DNA of 64,000 nucleotides. Source: Saccharothrix sp. (GTDB lineage Bacteria > Actinomycetota > Actinomycetes > Mycobacteriales > Pseudonocardiaceae). Below, piece by piece: positions 26,839 through 35,938 of this stretch. The notes beneath the pieces were generated by a model that made no database searches, had not been told where the DNA came from, and saw only the letters and a program-made list of their open reading frames with translations. The translations under genes and the position numbers were made by a program. The stretch spans positions 1 through 64,000 of the forward strand of contig NZ_JAPSLK010000040.1 of assembly GCF_031180885.1 (NCBI RefSeq), written 5' to 3'. The stretch's first letter is position 1; the number at the start of each line of letters is the position of its first letter.

Positions 26839-26881
26839 GTTGGTCTCCTGTCATGCGTTACGGCGTTCAACCAGGAAGGGG

Positions 26882-27895
26882 TCACGCGGAGCGGTCGAGC
26901 ACCTCCGGGAGGACCCGGTGGGACAGGGGGAGGCCGTGGCCGAGCCGGTCCAGCTCGTCCAGGGCCTGGTTGGTCATGCGGGCCAGCTCGTTGCCGAGCG
27001 AGCCCGCGATGTGCGGGGTCAGCACCAGGTTCGGCGCGGTGAACAGGGGCGAGTCGGCGGGCAGCACGTCCGGGTCGGTCACGTCCAGCACGGCGTGCAG
27101 GCGCTCGGAGAACAACTCCCGCAACAACGCGGCAGTGTCCACAAGGGACCCGCGCGAGGTGTTGATCAGCGTTGACCCGGTCGGCATCATCGCCAACCGC
27201 CGCGCGTCCATCAGGTGCCGGGTCTCGGGCAGTTCGGGCGCGTGCAGGCTGACCACGTGCGAGGTGCGGACCAGGTCGTCCAGGCCGGTCAGCGCCACTC
27301 CCAGGGACGCCGCCTCGGCCGTCGTCAGGTACGGGTCGGTCACGACGATGTCGAGGTCGAACGGCCGGAGCAGCTCGATCACCCGCCGGCCGATCTTGGA
27401 CGCGCCGACCACGCCCACCCGCCGCCGGTAGTTGCCCAGCCACGGGAACTGCGCCTGCCAGTCCTGCGGCTCCCGGACCTCCCGGTAGCGCGCGGCGATC
27501 GCCGGCACCCGCTTGTTGCTCATCAGGATCGCTGCCACCGTGTACTCGGCCACGGGCAGCGCGTTGGCCGCCGCCGCCGAGGACACCGCGATACCGCGCC
27601 GCCAGCACGCGTCGGTGATGTGGTGCTTGACCGAACCGGCCGCGTGCACGACGGCCTTCAAGCGAGGCGCGTCGCGCAGCACCTGCTCGTCGACCTGCGG
27701 GCAGCCCCAGCCGGTGAACAGCACCTCGGTCTCGGCCAGGGCGGCGCGGGCCTCGGGGGTGGTGAAGTCGTCGATGACCAGGTCGGGGTCGGTGTCGGCG
27801 AGGGAGGCCAGGCGCGCGCGGGCGTCCTCGTCCAGCAGCCACCGCGCCACGTGGCGGTGCATGGCCACCAGCGTCCGGGGACGTGCGTGTGTCAC
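26882..27895 (-). CDS. D-isomer-specific 2-hydroxyacid dehydrogenase
   Basis: The 337-residue enzyme has the two-domain layout of the family. The N-terminal part includes LKAVVHAAGSVKHHI, the NAD-binding loop is GVVGASKIGRRVIELL, the catalytic Arg region NTSRGSLVDTAALL, and the catalytic His PHIAGS. The acidic residue before the His appears in LDVTDPDVLPADSPL, where Glu is more usual. GTG at 27895 follows AGGAG. It lies between the ABC permeases and the beta-helix gene, so it may reduce or oxidise a 2-oxo or 2-hydroxy acid from sugar-acid breakdown. That role is inferred. Confidence 0.85.
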   Translation of the reverse strand: MTHARPRTLVAMHRHVARWLLDEDARARLASLADTDPDLVIDDFTTPEARAALAETEVLFTGWGCPQVDEQVLRDAPRLKAVVHAAGSVKHHITDACWRRGIAVSSAAAANALPVAEYTVAAILMSNKRVPAIAARYREVREPQDWQAQFPWLGNYRRRVGVVGASKIGRRVIELLRPFDLDIVVTDPYLTTAEAASLGVALTGLDDLVRTSHVVSLHAPELPETRHLMDARRLAMMPTGSTLINTSRGSLVDTAALLRELFSERLHAVLDVTDPDVLPADSPLFTAPNLVLTPHIAGSLGNELARMTNQALDELDRLGHGLPLSHRVLPEVLDRSA

Positions 27896-27903
27896 GTGCT
27901 CTC

Positions 27904-28806
27904 CTACTTCACTGCGCCGGAGGTCATGCCGGCTTTCCAGTGGCGTTGCAGGGACAGGAAGGCGATCACCACGGGCACGACCGCCAGCAGCGCGCCGGTG
28001 ATGGTCAGCGGGTAGTACTCGGGTTCGGCGGTCACCACGGTGTGCCACGAGTAGAGGCCGAGGCTGAGCGGGTACAGCTCGCGGTCGGACAGCATGACCA
28101 GGGGGAGGAAGAAGTTGTTCCAGATGCCGGTGAACTGGAACAGGAAGATCGTCACGAACCCGGGCATCAGCGTCTTCAGCGAGATCGACCAGAACGTGGT
28201 CAGCTCGCCCGCGCCGTCGACCCGCGCGGCTTCCAGCACTTCGCCGGGCACGTAGCCGGCGCTGAAGATCCGGGCCAGGTACACGCCGAACGGGTTGACC
28301 AGCACCGGCACGAACACCGCCCAGAACGTGTTGACCACGCCGAGCTCGGAGGCCAGCAGGTACAGCGGCAGGGCGAGCGCGGTCGTGGGGACCAGCACGC
28401 CCAGCAGGACCACGCCGAACAGCTTCTCCTTGCCGCGGAACGAGAACTTGTCGAACGCGTACCCGCACGCCACCGAGCAGAACGCGCCCAGGCCCGCGCC
28501 GCCCACCGCGTACAGAATGCTGTTGACGTACCAGCGCAGGTACACCCCGCCGTCGGCCGACGCCAACTCGCCCAGGTTCTCGAAGAAGTGGAACTCGGTG
28601 AGGGTGAAGGCGTTGCCGGACAGGTCGCCCAGGCTCTTGGTCGAGGCGACCAGCAGCCAGGTCAGGGGCAGCACGGTGTAGGCGGTGGCCAGCACCAGCG
28701 CGGTGTTGACCGCGATCTTGGACGCCCACAGGGGCTTGCGGCGCCGCGCACGAGACGGAACCGGCGCCGGTGTCGACACAGATGGCTTGGTCATGGTGGT
28801 GGTCAC
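27904..28806 (-). CDS. Carbohydrate ABC transporter permease (MalG-like)
   Basis: The 300-residue protein has six predicted membrane helices. The cytoplasmic EAA loop EAARVDGAGELTTFWSISL docks the ATPase. MalG-type features include YVLPLTWLLVAS-like text near the N-terminus and RWYVNSILYAV before the third helix. No ATPase gene is in the operon, so a shared multi-purpose ATPase (MsiK type) encoded elsewhere probably energises it. The GTG start overlaps the previous stop (GTGA), and an ATG four codons in is an alternative. Confidence 0.9.
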   Translation of the reverse strand: MTTTMTKPSVSTPAPVPSRARRRKPLWASKIAVNTALVLATAYTVLPLTWLLVASTKSLGDLSGNAFTLTEFHFFENLGELASADGGVYLRWYVNSILYAVGGAGLGAFCSVACGYAFDKFSFRGKEKLFGVVLLGVLVPTTALALPLYLLASELGVVNTFWAVFVPVLVNPFGVYLARIFSAGYVPGEVLEAARVDGAGELTTFWSISLKTLMPGFVTIFLFQFTGIWNNFFLPLVMLSDRELYPLSLGLYSWHTVVTAEPEYYPLTITGALLAVVPVVIAFLSLQRHWKAGMTSGAVK

Positions 28807-29693
28807 GCCGCCCCCTTGCGGTTGCCGATGCGTGTGACGACGAAGGACAGCAGTGCCGCCACGAAGGCCAAGAGGATGGAGGCGGCGGCGGCCACTCCGT
28901 AGTCGCCGCGGCGGAAGGCGGCGTCGTAGGCGTACATGTTCGGGGTCCAGGTGGTGTTGACCGCGGGGTTGGCCCCGTTGAGGATCATGGGCTCGGTGAA
29001 CAGTTGGAGCGCGCCGATGACGGTGAACAGCACGGTCATGACGACTGCGGCCCGGATCATCGGCAGTTTGATGCTCAGCGCCGTGCGCAGCTCACCCGCA
29101 CCGTCGACGGAGGCGGCCTCGACGACCTCGCGCGGGACGGCTTGCAGGGCGGCGTAGAAGATGACCACGTTGTAGCCGACCCATTCCCACAGCGAGATGT
29201 TGATGACCGAGCTGAGTGCGTGGTCGCTGGACAGGAAGTTCCACGTCAGGCCGCCCTCGCGCATCGCGGCGACGACCGGGGACAGGCCGGGCGTGTAGAG
29301 GTAGAGCCAGATGATGGCGGCGATGATCCCCGGCACCGCGTGCGGCAGGTACAGCGTGAGTTGGAAGAACCGCTTGGCGCGGGCCAACGTGGAGTCCAGC
29401 AGGAGAGCCAGCAGCAGCGCGCCGCCGACCATGACCGGGATGTAGCCCAGCACGTAGCCGGCGATGACGCCGAAGCCGTCGCGGAAGGCGGGGTCGGCCA
29501 GGGCGTGCAGGTAGTTGCCGAGCCCGGTGAACAGGGTCTCGGTGCCGCCGAACCCGAGGCCGGAGGAGCGTTCGGTGAACAGGCTGAGGTAGGCCGCGTA
29601 CCCGATCGGCACCACCAGGGTGCCCAGGAACAGGGCGAAGAACGGGGCCATCAGCAGCGTCGCCGCGCCGCGTTGGGACTTCTTGGCTGACAT
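28803..29693 (-). CDS. Carbohydrate ABC transporter permease (MalF-like)
   Basis: The 296-residue protein has six membrane helices with the EAA loop EAASVDGAGELRTALSIKLP. Typical MalF/UgpA-group elements are FLGTLVVPIGYAAYLSLF at the start and TLYLPHAVPGIIAAIIWLYLY. It pairs with the MalG-like permease to form the channel for the sugar captured by the upstream lipoprotein. The gene follows the binding-protein gene by 60 bp and overlaps the next permease by 4 bp. Confidence 0.9.
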   Translation of the reverse strand: MSAKKSQRGAATLLMAPFFALFLGTLVVPIGYAAYLSLFTERSSGLGFGGTETLFTGLGNYLHALADPAFRDGFGVIAGYVLGYIPVMVGGALLLALLLDSTLARAKRFFQLTLYLPHAVPGIIAAIIWLYLYTPGLSPVVAAMREGGLTWNFLSSDHALSSVINISLWEWVGYNVVIFYAALQAVPREVVEAASVDGAGELRTALSIKLPMIRAAVVMTVLFTVIGALQLFTEPMILNGANPAVNTTWTPNMYAYDAAFRRGDYGVAAAASILLAFVAALLSFVVTRIGNRKGAA

Positions 29694-29753
29694 CGCCTAC
29701 TCGCTCGTGGGAGGGGTGCGCCCCGGCCGTCGCCGACCGGGGCGCCGCGGTGG

Positions 29754-31058
29754 TCAGGAGACGTTGAGGCCGCGCTTCTTCAGCTCGTCCACAGTGGACT
29801 GCTGCGCCTTGCGCAGTGCGTCGGTCAACGCGCCGCCGCTGGTGACGGTGCCGAAGTTGTCCTTGAGCGTGGAGTTCGTGGCGAACATGCTCGGACCCCA
29901 CGTCCAGCCGTTCTTGATCGTGGCCGCCGCGTCCTTGTAGACGCTGTAGGCGTCCTGGCCACCGAAGAAGCTGTTGTCGAAGCTCTTGGCCGCCACCGGC
30001 ACCATGTCCGCCGCCGCCGGGTACATCGTCGACTTGGCGATGCCGAGGCGGGTGGTGATGGCCTGCGCGTCGGTGGTCATCCAGCCGATGAACTTCACCG
30101 CGGCGTCGACCTTCTTGCTGTCCTTGGCCACCGCGAACGTGCTGCCGCCGTACATGCCGCTGGCCGGGGTGCCCCAGTGCGGGATGGGCGCGACGGCCCA
30201 CTTGCCGGCCTGGTCGGGCTGGTTGGCGCGCAGCGCGCTGCCCGCGCCCCACGATGCGCCCACGTAAGAGACGGTCTCACCGGCCTTCACGCCGGCGTTC
30301 CACTCCTGGGAGAACGCGGACTGCACGCGCACCAGGTCCTCGGAGATCAGGCCCTGCCAGTAGTCGGCGACCTGCTTCGACTTGGGGTCGTCGATGGAGA
30401 CGTGCCACGAGTCGCCGCTGGTGCCGAACCACTTGCCGCCCGCCTGCCAGGCCAGCGACGCGAAGTGGCCGGGGTCGTCGGGGAAGAACGTGCCGATGCG
30501 CGCCTTCGGGTCGGCCTGCTTGACCTTCGCCGCCGCGGCCTTGTACTCGTCCCACGTCTTCGGCGCGGCGATGCCGTTGGCGTCGAAGAAGTCCTTGCGG
30601 TAGTAGAGGACCATGGGGGAGGCGTCCAGCGGCACGGCCCACGTCTTGCCGCCCAGCTCGGTCAGCGCCCGGATCTGGTCGGGGAACTTGGCCTTCAGGT
30701 CACCGACCTTGGCGCTGAGGTCGGCCAGGCTGCCCTGGCTGACGTAGTCCGGCAGCACCGGGTACTCGATGTTCATCACGTCCGGCGCGTTGCCCGCCTT
30801 GATCGCGTTGGTCATCTTGGTGTAGCCGCCCGCCGCGCCCGACGGGATCTGCTCGAACTTCACCTTGACGTCGGTGTGCAGCGCGTTGAACGCGTCGACC
30901 ACCTCGGCCGAACCCTTGGTCCACGACCAGAAGGTGATCTCGGTCGGTCCGCTCTGGGCGGCGCCCCCCGACGCGCCACCACCCCCGCACGCCGCCACCA
31001 GACCCAGGGCGGCCAGTGCCCCGATCGCGCCCAGTCTGGTCCGAATCTTGTGCCGCAT
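29754..31058 (-). CDS. Extracellular sugar-binding lipoprotein (family 1 solute-binding)
   Basis: The 434-residue product begins with a lipoprotein signal (LGLVAAC, Cys at residue 24, then a Gly-rich tether). Family 1 solute-binding text follows: ITFWSWTKGSAEVVDAFNA, APDVMNIEYPVLPDYVSQGSLADLS, and a conserved GGSTFAVAKDSKKVDAAVKFIGWM near the C-terminus. It should bind an oligosaccharide released by the nearby lyase. The ATG at 31058 has GGAG 7 bases upstream. It is the first gene of the five-gene leftward operon and is divergent from the DUF2264 gene. Confidence 0.9.
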   Translation of the reverse strand: MRHKIRTRLGAIGALAALGLVAACGGGGASGGAAQSGPTEITFWSWTKGSAEVVDAFNALHTDVKVKFEQIPSGAAGGYTKMTNAIKAGNAPDVMNIEYPVLPDYVSQGSLADLSAKVGDLKAKFPDQIRALTELGGKTWAVPLDASPMVLYYRKDFFDANGIAAPKTWDEYKAAAAKVKQADPKARIGTFFPDDPGHFASLAWQAGGKWFGTSGDSWHVSIDDPKSKQVADYWQGLISEDLVRVQSAFSQEWNAGVKAGETVSYVGASWGAGSALRANQPDQAGKWAVAPIPHWGTPASGMYGGSTFAVAKDSKKVDAAVKFIGWMTTDAQAITTRLGIAKSTMYPAAADMVPVAAKSFDNSFFGGQDAYSVYKDAAATIKNGWTWGPSMFATNSTLKDNFGTVTSGGALTDALRKAQQSTVDELKKRGLNVS

Positions 31059-31289
31059 CTCACGCTCCAGGGGGTCGTCTCGCAGTGGCGGCAAGTTTTC
31101 GTGCCGTTCACACGGCAAGTCAAGGTGAGACCGATCAAGCGAACACAACCGATCGTCACTCACCGTTTGCGCACGTCATGCTGTTGTGAGTGATCACCAT
31201 GCGGAAGTGGCGGGCGTGTCGTGTTCGCATTTGACCGAGTTGGCCGTTCGGGCTTGTCCCGCGGTGTGACGCCGCCTACGTTCCCGCGA
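31059..31289. promoter_or_regulatory. Divergent promoter region of the glycan-degradation locus
   Basis: These 231 bases separate the importer operon from the DUF2264/lyase pair. An imperfect inverted repeat runs ACCGATCAAGCGAACACAAC then CGATCG (about 31129-31154). It shares GATCGGTT and TTCG/GATC spacing with the palindrome before the DeoR/LacI-type regulator gene, so it may be its operator. A GTGATCAC palindrome lies at about 31190. Confidence 0.4.
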
Positions 31290-33044
31290 ATGCACCCAGC
31301 ACCGTCGCTGCCGGCGCCCGACCCTTCCAGCACGTGGGGTCGGGCGCAGTGGGAAGCGGTCGCCGACCACCTCGTGGACGGCATCCTGGCCCACCGGTCG
31401 CCGGGCGGCGCGTTCCTGCGGCCGCCGGGGCGGACCAGCTGGTCCGGGCCGGTCAGCGACGGGCTGGAGGGGTTCGCGCGGAGCTTCCTGCTGGCGGCCT
31501 TCCGGCTGGCCGGGGCCGGTGGCGCGGACCCGCGCGGGTGGCTGTCGGCCTACGCGGAGGGGTTCGACGCGGGCACCTCGACCGAGCCCTGGCCCGCCAT
31601 CGTCGACCGCGGTCAGCCGCTGGTGGAGGCCGCGTCGCTGGTCATCGGCCTGCGGCTGACCCGCGCGTGGCTGTGGGACGAACTGCCGGACCCGGTGCGG
31701 CAACGGGTCGCGGACTGGCTGTCGGCCGGGGTGCGGGTCGAGCCGGTGGACAACAACTGGTGGCTGTTCTCCGTGCTGGTCGCGGACTTCCTGGAGCCCA
31801 TCGGGATCGACGACGGCGCGGCGGTCCGGGAGCGCGGGCTGGCCCGCGTCGAGTCCTTCCACGTGGGGCGCGGCTGGTACTCCGACGGCCCGAACCGGTC
31901 GTTCGACTACTACAACGGCTGGGCCATGCACTTCTACCCCGGCCTGCGGTCCTACCTGTTCGGCCACGCCTTCGACCCGGCCCGGCTGGTGTCGTTCCTG
32001 GGCGATCACGTGCACTTCTTCGACCACGACGGCGGAATGATCCACTTCGGACGGTCGTTGACCTACCGCGTGGCGTCGGTGGCCCCGCTGTGGCTCGGGG
32101 CGCTGCTGGACGTCTCGCCGGTGCCGGCGGGGGAGACCCGGCGCATCGCGAGCGCGACCCTGAAGCACTTCGTGGCGCGCGGCGCGATCCGGGACGGGGT
32201 GTGGACGGCGGGCTGGTACGGACCGCACGAACCCAGCTTGCAGGCATACTCCGGGTCGGCCTCGCCGTACTGGGCGGCCAAGGGGTTCCTCGGGCTGGTG
32301 CTGCCGCCCACGCACCCGGTGTGGACCGAGCCGGAGACGTCGACCAGGCACGACGATCCGGTGTCGCTGCCCGAGCCCGGCTTCCTGCTGCACCGCGCGC
32401 CCGGCGACGGCACCGCGCGGCTGGTCAACCACGGCAGCACCGACCACCCCGGCGACCCCCTCTACGACCGGATCGCGTACTCGTCGCGCACCGGGCCGAC
32501 CGTCGACCCGGCGGACAACACGTTCGCCGTGCTGGTGGACGGGGTGTGGTGCGGGCGGCCGGCGCTGGAACCGACCGGGATCGGGCCGGACTGGGCGGCG
32601 TCCCGGCACGTCGCCGCGCCCGGCGTGGTGGTCGACGCGGTGAGCGTGGTGCGCGGGGCGAGCGAGGTGCGCGTGCACCGGACGCCGCCCGGGTCGGTCG
32701 TGCGGCACACCGGCTGGCCGCTGGCCGGTGCTGCCGCCACCACCGACGACCTCGTGGTGCGCACGACGGTGGGCGCCATGTCCAGCGAACTCGTCGGACT
32801 GCTCGGCTACGAGTCCGCCGAAGCCCTCGACGCCCCCGAGGGCACCGCTTTCGGCCGCCCCGCCGTGGTCCCCGCCCTGCACGGGACCGGTGACCTGTTC
32901 GTGTGCCGGGTCGCCCTGGGCGAAACCGAATCGCCGACCGCCACCGCCGAGCGCACCGACCGGGGCGTGCGGATCACCTGGTCGGACGGCACCACCCACA
33001 ACGTCGACCTCGACGACCTCTCCGTGGTGAGGAGTGACGCATGA
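31290..33044 (+). CDS. DUF2264 family protein, probable glucuronidase-type glycoside hydrolase
   Basis: The 584-residue protein fits DUF2264 (PF10022), an alpha/alpha-barrel family. To my knowledge some members are classed as beta-glucuronidases (GH154). Visible conserved segments are SDGLEGFARSFLLAAFRLAG, NNWWLFSVLVADFLE, SDGPNRSFDYYNGWAMHFY and YSGSASPYWAAKGFLGL. No signal peptide is seen, so it likely works on imported fragments. The ATG at 31290 is my choice. GTG at 31266 is possible, and neither has a strong ribosome site. Its stop overlaps the start of the lyase gene (ATGA). Confidence 0.8.
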   Translation: MHPAPSLPAPDPSSTWGRAQWEAVADHLVDGILAHRSPGGAFLRPPGRTSWSGPVSDGLEGFARSFLLAAFRLAGAGGADPRGWLSAYAEGFDAGTSTEPWPAIVDRGQPLVEAASLVIGLRLTRAWLWDELPDPVRQRVADWLSAGVRVEPVDNNWWLFSVLVADFLEPIGIDDGAAVRERGLARVESFHVGRGWYSDGPNRSFDYYNGWAMHFYPGLRSYLFGHAFDPARLVSFLGDHVHFFDHDGGMIHFGRSLTYRVASVAPLWLGALLDVSPVPAGETRRIASATLKHFVARGAIRDGVWTAGWYGPHEPSLQAYSGSASPYWAAKGFLGLVLPPTHPVWTEPETSTRHDDPVSLPEPGFLLHRAPGDGTARLVNHGSTDHPGDPLYDRIAYSSRTGPTVDPADNTFAVLVDGVWCGRPALEPTGIGPDWAASRHVAAPGVVVDAVSVVRGASEVRVHRTPPGSVVRHTGWPLAGAAATTDDLVVRTTVGAMSSELVGLLGYESAEALDAPEGTAFGRPAVVPALHGTGDLFVCRVALGETESPTATAERTDRGVRITWSDGTTHNVDLDDLSVVRSDA

Positions 33045-35878
33045 CCCTGTCCCGCAGGCACTTCCTGCTCGCGAGCACCGTCACGGCCCTGAGCCTCTCC
33101 GGCACCCCCGCACCCGCACTCGCACTCGCCGAAGACGCCTACTCGACCCTGCGCGCCCGGTGGCGCGACCTGCTGACCGGCGTCGGCTACGACCCCACGA
33201 TCGAGCCCTTCGCCTCCGCCCTGCAACGCACCGGGCAGCAGGCGGGGGCGAACCTGGCGGCCATGAGCCCCGGCACGTCCTCGCTGTGGCCGGACCTGCC
33301 CATCGGATCGGTCTCGGGCAACGTGACCGCCTCGCACTCCCGGCTGCGCACGATGGCCCTGGCATACGTCCAGCCCGGGACCGCCCACACCGGGTCGTCC
33401 ACCATGCTCACCGGGATCACGACGGGTCTGAAGTGGTTGCGTGACAACGCCTACACCGCCGGCCGCGCCACCTACGGCAACTGGTGGGACTGGCAGATCG
33501 GCACCCCGCAGCTGCTTCTGGACCTCTGCGTGCTCGTCGACGCGCCCCTGCTCGCCGACCACCTGGCCGCCGTGGACCACTACGTGCCCAGCTCGCGGGT
33601 CGCCCAGTACAGCGGCACCAGCACCGGCGCGAACCGGGTCGACCTGTGCCAGGTCCTCGCGCTGCGCGGCGTCCTCGGCGCGTCCGACGCCAAGCTGACC
33701 ACCGCGCGCGACGCGCTGTCCCCGGTGTTCCCGCACGTCCTGACCGGGGACGGCATGTACGCGGACGGCTCGTTCGTGCAGCACACCTATGTGCCGTACG
33801 CGGGCAGCTACGGCGCGGTTCTGCTCGGCGGGCTCGGAGGGTTGCTGACCCTGCTGTCCGGCTCGACGTGGCAGGTGACCGACCCGAACCGGCAACTGGT
33901 GCTCGACGCGGTGACCACCACCTTCGCCCCGTGGATCATGAACGGCCTGGTCGTGGACGGCGTGTCCGGCCGCGCGATCAGCCGGGGCAACCAGACCGAC
34001 CACACCCGCGGGCACGCGATCATGGGGAGCATCCTCGTCATGGCGTCCTCGGGGCTGGGCACGGCGGCCGAGGTCGCGCAGTGGCGCGGGCTGGTCAAGG
34101 GGTGGATCGAGCGCGGCAAGTACAGCCCGTACTTCGCCGACACGACCATCGCGGTGCCGGAGTTGGCGCTGGCCAAGGCGGTCGTGGACTCGTCCGTCGC
34201 GGCGCTGGCGCACCCCGTGGGGCACAAGCTGTTCGCGGCGATGGACCGGGCGGTGCACCGGCGTCCACAGTGGACGTTCTCGGTGAGCATGTCGTCCGCG
34301 CGCACCACGTTCTACGAGGTCGGCAACGGCGAGAACCCGCGCGGCTGGCACACCGGCAGCGGCATGACGTACTGGTGGGGCGAGACCTACGGCAACGGGC
34401 AGTACTCCGACGCGTTCTGGCCGACCGTCGACCCGTACCGGCTGCCCGGCACCACGGTGTCCCGCAAGGCGTTGGCGGACGGCGCGGGTGGTGACTGGAA
34501 CGCCACCCGGCCGACCAACACGTGGGCGGGCGGCGCGAGCGACGGCACGTACGCCGCGCTGGGGCAGGACGTGCGGGGGTTGCAGAGCACGCTGACCGGG
34601 CGCAAGTCGTGGTTCTGCCTGGACGACCAGGTGGTGTGCCTGGGCGCGGGCATCACGTCGACCGACGGCGTGGCCGTGGATTCGGTGGTGGACAACCGGA
34701 ACCTCGGCGCGTCCGGCACCCATCCGCTGGTGGTGGACGGCACCGCGCAGTCCTCTTCGCTGGGTTGGTCGCAGCGGTTCACCGGGGCGAGTTGGATGGC
34801 CATCGGCGGGTTCGGCGGGTATGTGTTCCCAGGTGGGGCGACCGTGGATGCGGCGCGGACCGCTCGGACCGGGGCGTGGCGGGACATCAACCGGGGTGGG
34901 AGTGCGGACGCCATCACCCGCCGCTACCTGACCTTGTGGTTCGACCACGGCACGAACCCGACCGGCGCGAGCTACGGCTACATCCTCCTGCCCGGCGCGA
35001 CCGCCACCGCCACGGCGGCGCGTGCTGCCTCGCCCACCGCGTCGATCCTCGCGAACACGGCCAACGTGCAGGGAATCGCTGCGCCGAGCACTCACGCGGC
35101 CAACTTCTTCGCGGCCGGGACGTGCGGCCCCATCACCGTCGACGCCCCGTGCTCGGTGCTGGTCCGGCGCAACGGCAGCCAGGTGACGGTCACTGTCGCC
35201 GACCCGACCCGCAAGGCCACCACCGTGCTGGTCACGTTGACGGACAACGGTTTCACCACTGCTCAAGGCGACCCGACGGTGAACGTCCTGGGCACCTCCG
35301 GCACCACTCGGCTGTTGGTCGAGGTCGGCGGATCGTTGGGCCGCAGTCACACCGTCACCCTCGGTACTGGCACTGCTTTGAGCCCTCGCACCGCGCGCAC
35401 GGTCGCGCCCGCCGCCGACGCGTACGTACGGGACGGTTCGTACTCGGGGACGAGTTATGGGACCGACCCCACGCTGGTGGTGAAGTCGGCGACCGGCGCC
35501 GGGTACACGCGCAACTCGTACCTGAAGTTCGACCTGTCCGCGTTGGCGTCCGCGCCGACGCGTGCGGTGCTGTGGGTGCACGGGAAGGTGTCCGACTCGG
35601 GTGGCACGCACACCACGTTGTCCGCCAACGAAGTTGCCGCTTCGTGGTCGGAGTCGGTCACCTGGGACACCCGGCCGGCCCTGGGTTCGGTCGTCGTGAC
35701 CGGGCGGGTGAGCAACGTGGCCGACTGGATCCCGCTGGACGTGACGGCGTTCGTGCGGTCCCAGTTCGCCGTGGACCGGACGGTGTCGTTGGGGCTCAGT
35801 GGTTCCGCGCTCGCGGTCGAGCTGAACAGCCGGGAGAACTCCGTGAACAAACCGTTCCTCGAAGTACTCACGGACTGA
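33041..35878 (+). CDS. Polysaccharide lyase family 8, Tat-exported, with C-terminal CBM96-like domain
   Basis: The 945-residue enzyme starts with a twin-arginine signal (SRRHFLLAS). The lyase 8 catalytic alpha/alpha toroid shows the expected Asn (GNWWDWQIG), His and Tyr (FVQHTYVPYAGSYG) and Arg (GVSGRAISRG). Beta-sandwich domains follow (SMSSARTTFYEVGNGEN, then KSWFCLDDQVVCLGAGI). The last 170 residues (APAADAYVRDGSYSGTSYG, SYLKFDLS) look like a CBM96/DNRLRE-type binding module. Family members cleave hyaluronan, chondroitin or xanthan by beta-elimination, and which one applies here is not visible. It is coupled to the DUF2264 gene. Confidence 0.9.
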   Translation: MTLSRRHFLLASTVTALSLSGTPAPALALAEDAYSTLRARWRDLLTGVGYDPTIEPFASALQRTGQQAGANLAAMSPGTSSLWPDLPIGSVSGNVTASHSRLRTMALAYVQPGTAHTGSSTMLTGITTGLKWLRDNAYTAGRATYGNWWDWQIGTPQLLLDLCVLVDAPLLADHLAAVDHYVPSSRVAQYSGTSTGANRVDLCQVLALRGVLGASDAKLTTARDALSPVFPHVLTGDGMYADGSFVQHTYVPYAGSYGAVLLGGLGGLLTLLSGSTWQVTDPNRQLVLDAVTTTFAPWIMNGLVVDGVSGRAISRGNQTDHTRGHAIMGSILVMASSGLGTAAEVAQWRGLVKGWIERGKYSPYFADTTIAVPELALAKAVVDSSVAALAHPVGHKLFAAMDRAVHRRPQWTFSVSMSSARTTFYEVGNGENPRGWHTGSGMTYWWGETYGNGQYSDAFWPTVDPYRLPGTTVSRKALADGAGGDWNATRPTNTWAGGASDGTYAALGQDVRGLQSTLTGRKSWFCLDDQVVCLGAGITSTDGVAVDSVVDNRNLGASGTHPLVVDGTAQSSSLGWSQRFTGASWMAIGGFGGYVFPGGATVDAARTARTGAWRDINRGGSADAITRRYLTLWFDHGTNPTGASYGYILLPGATATATAARAASPTASILANTANVQGIAAPSTHAANFFAAGTCGPITVDAPCSVLVRRNGSQVTVTVADPTRKATTVLVTLTDNGFTTAQGDPTVNVLGTSGTTRLLVEVGGSLGRSHTVTLGTGTALSPRTARTVAPAADAYVRDGSYSGTSYGTDPTLVVKSATGAGYTRNSYLKFDLSALASAPTRAVLWVHGKVSDSGGTHTTLSANEVAASWSESVTWDTRPALGSVVVTGRVSNVADWIPLDVTAFVRSQFAVDRTVSLGLSGSALAVELNSRENSVNKPFLEVLTD

Positions 35879-35892
35879 ACGTTTCAACGGAT

Positions 35893-35927
35893 ATGATCCT
35901 GGGACGATCGTTTGGTCGTTCGATCAT
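35893..35927. promoter_or_regulatory. Palindromic operator candidate upstream of the DeoR/LacI-type regulator
   Basis: ATGATC and GATCAT form the outer arms of a 35-bp imperfect palindrome. CGATCG and CGTTCGATC lie inside. It ends 11 bases before the start codon, where autorepression would act. Confidence 0.5.
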
Positions 35928-35938
35928 CGGAGGTGCGC

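Noticed and set aside
32807..35887. A 1026-codon minus-strand frame opposite the lyase gene
   Set aside because: Its translation is Arg/Gly/Val/His-rich without any motif, while the plus strand encodes a well-formed family 8 lyase.
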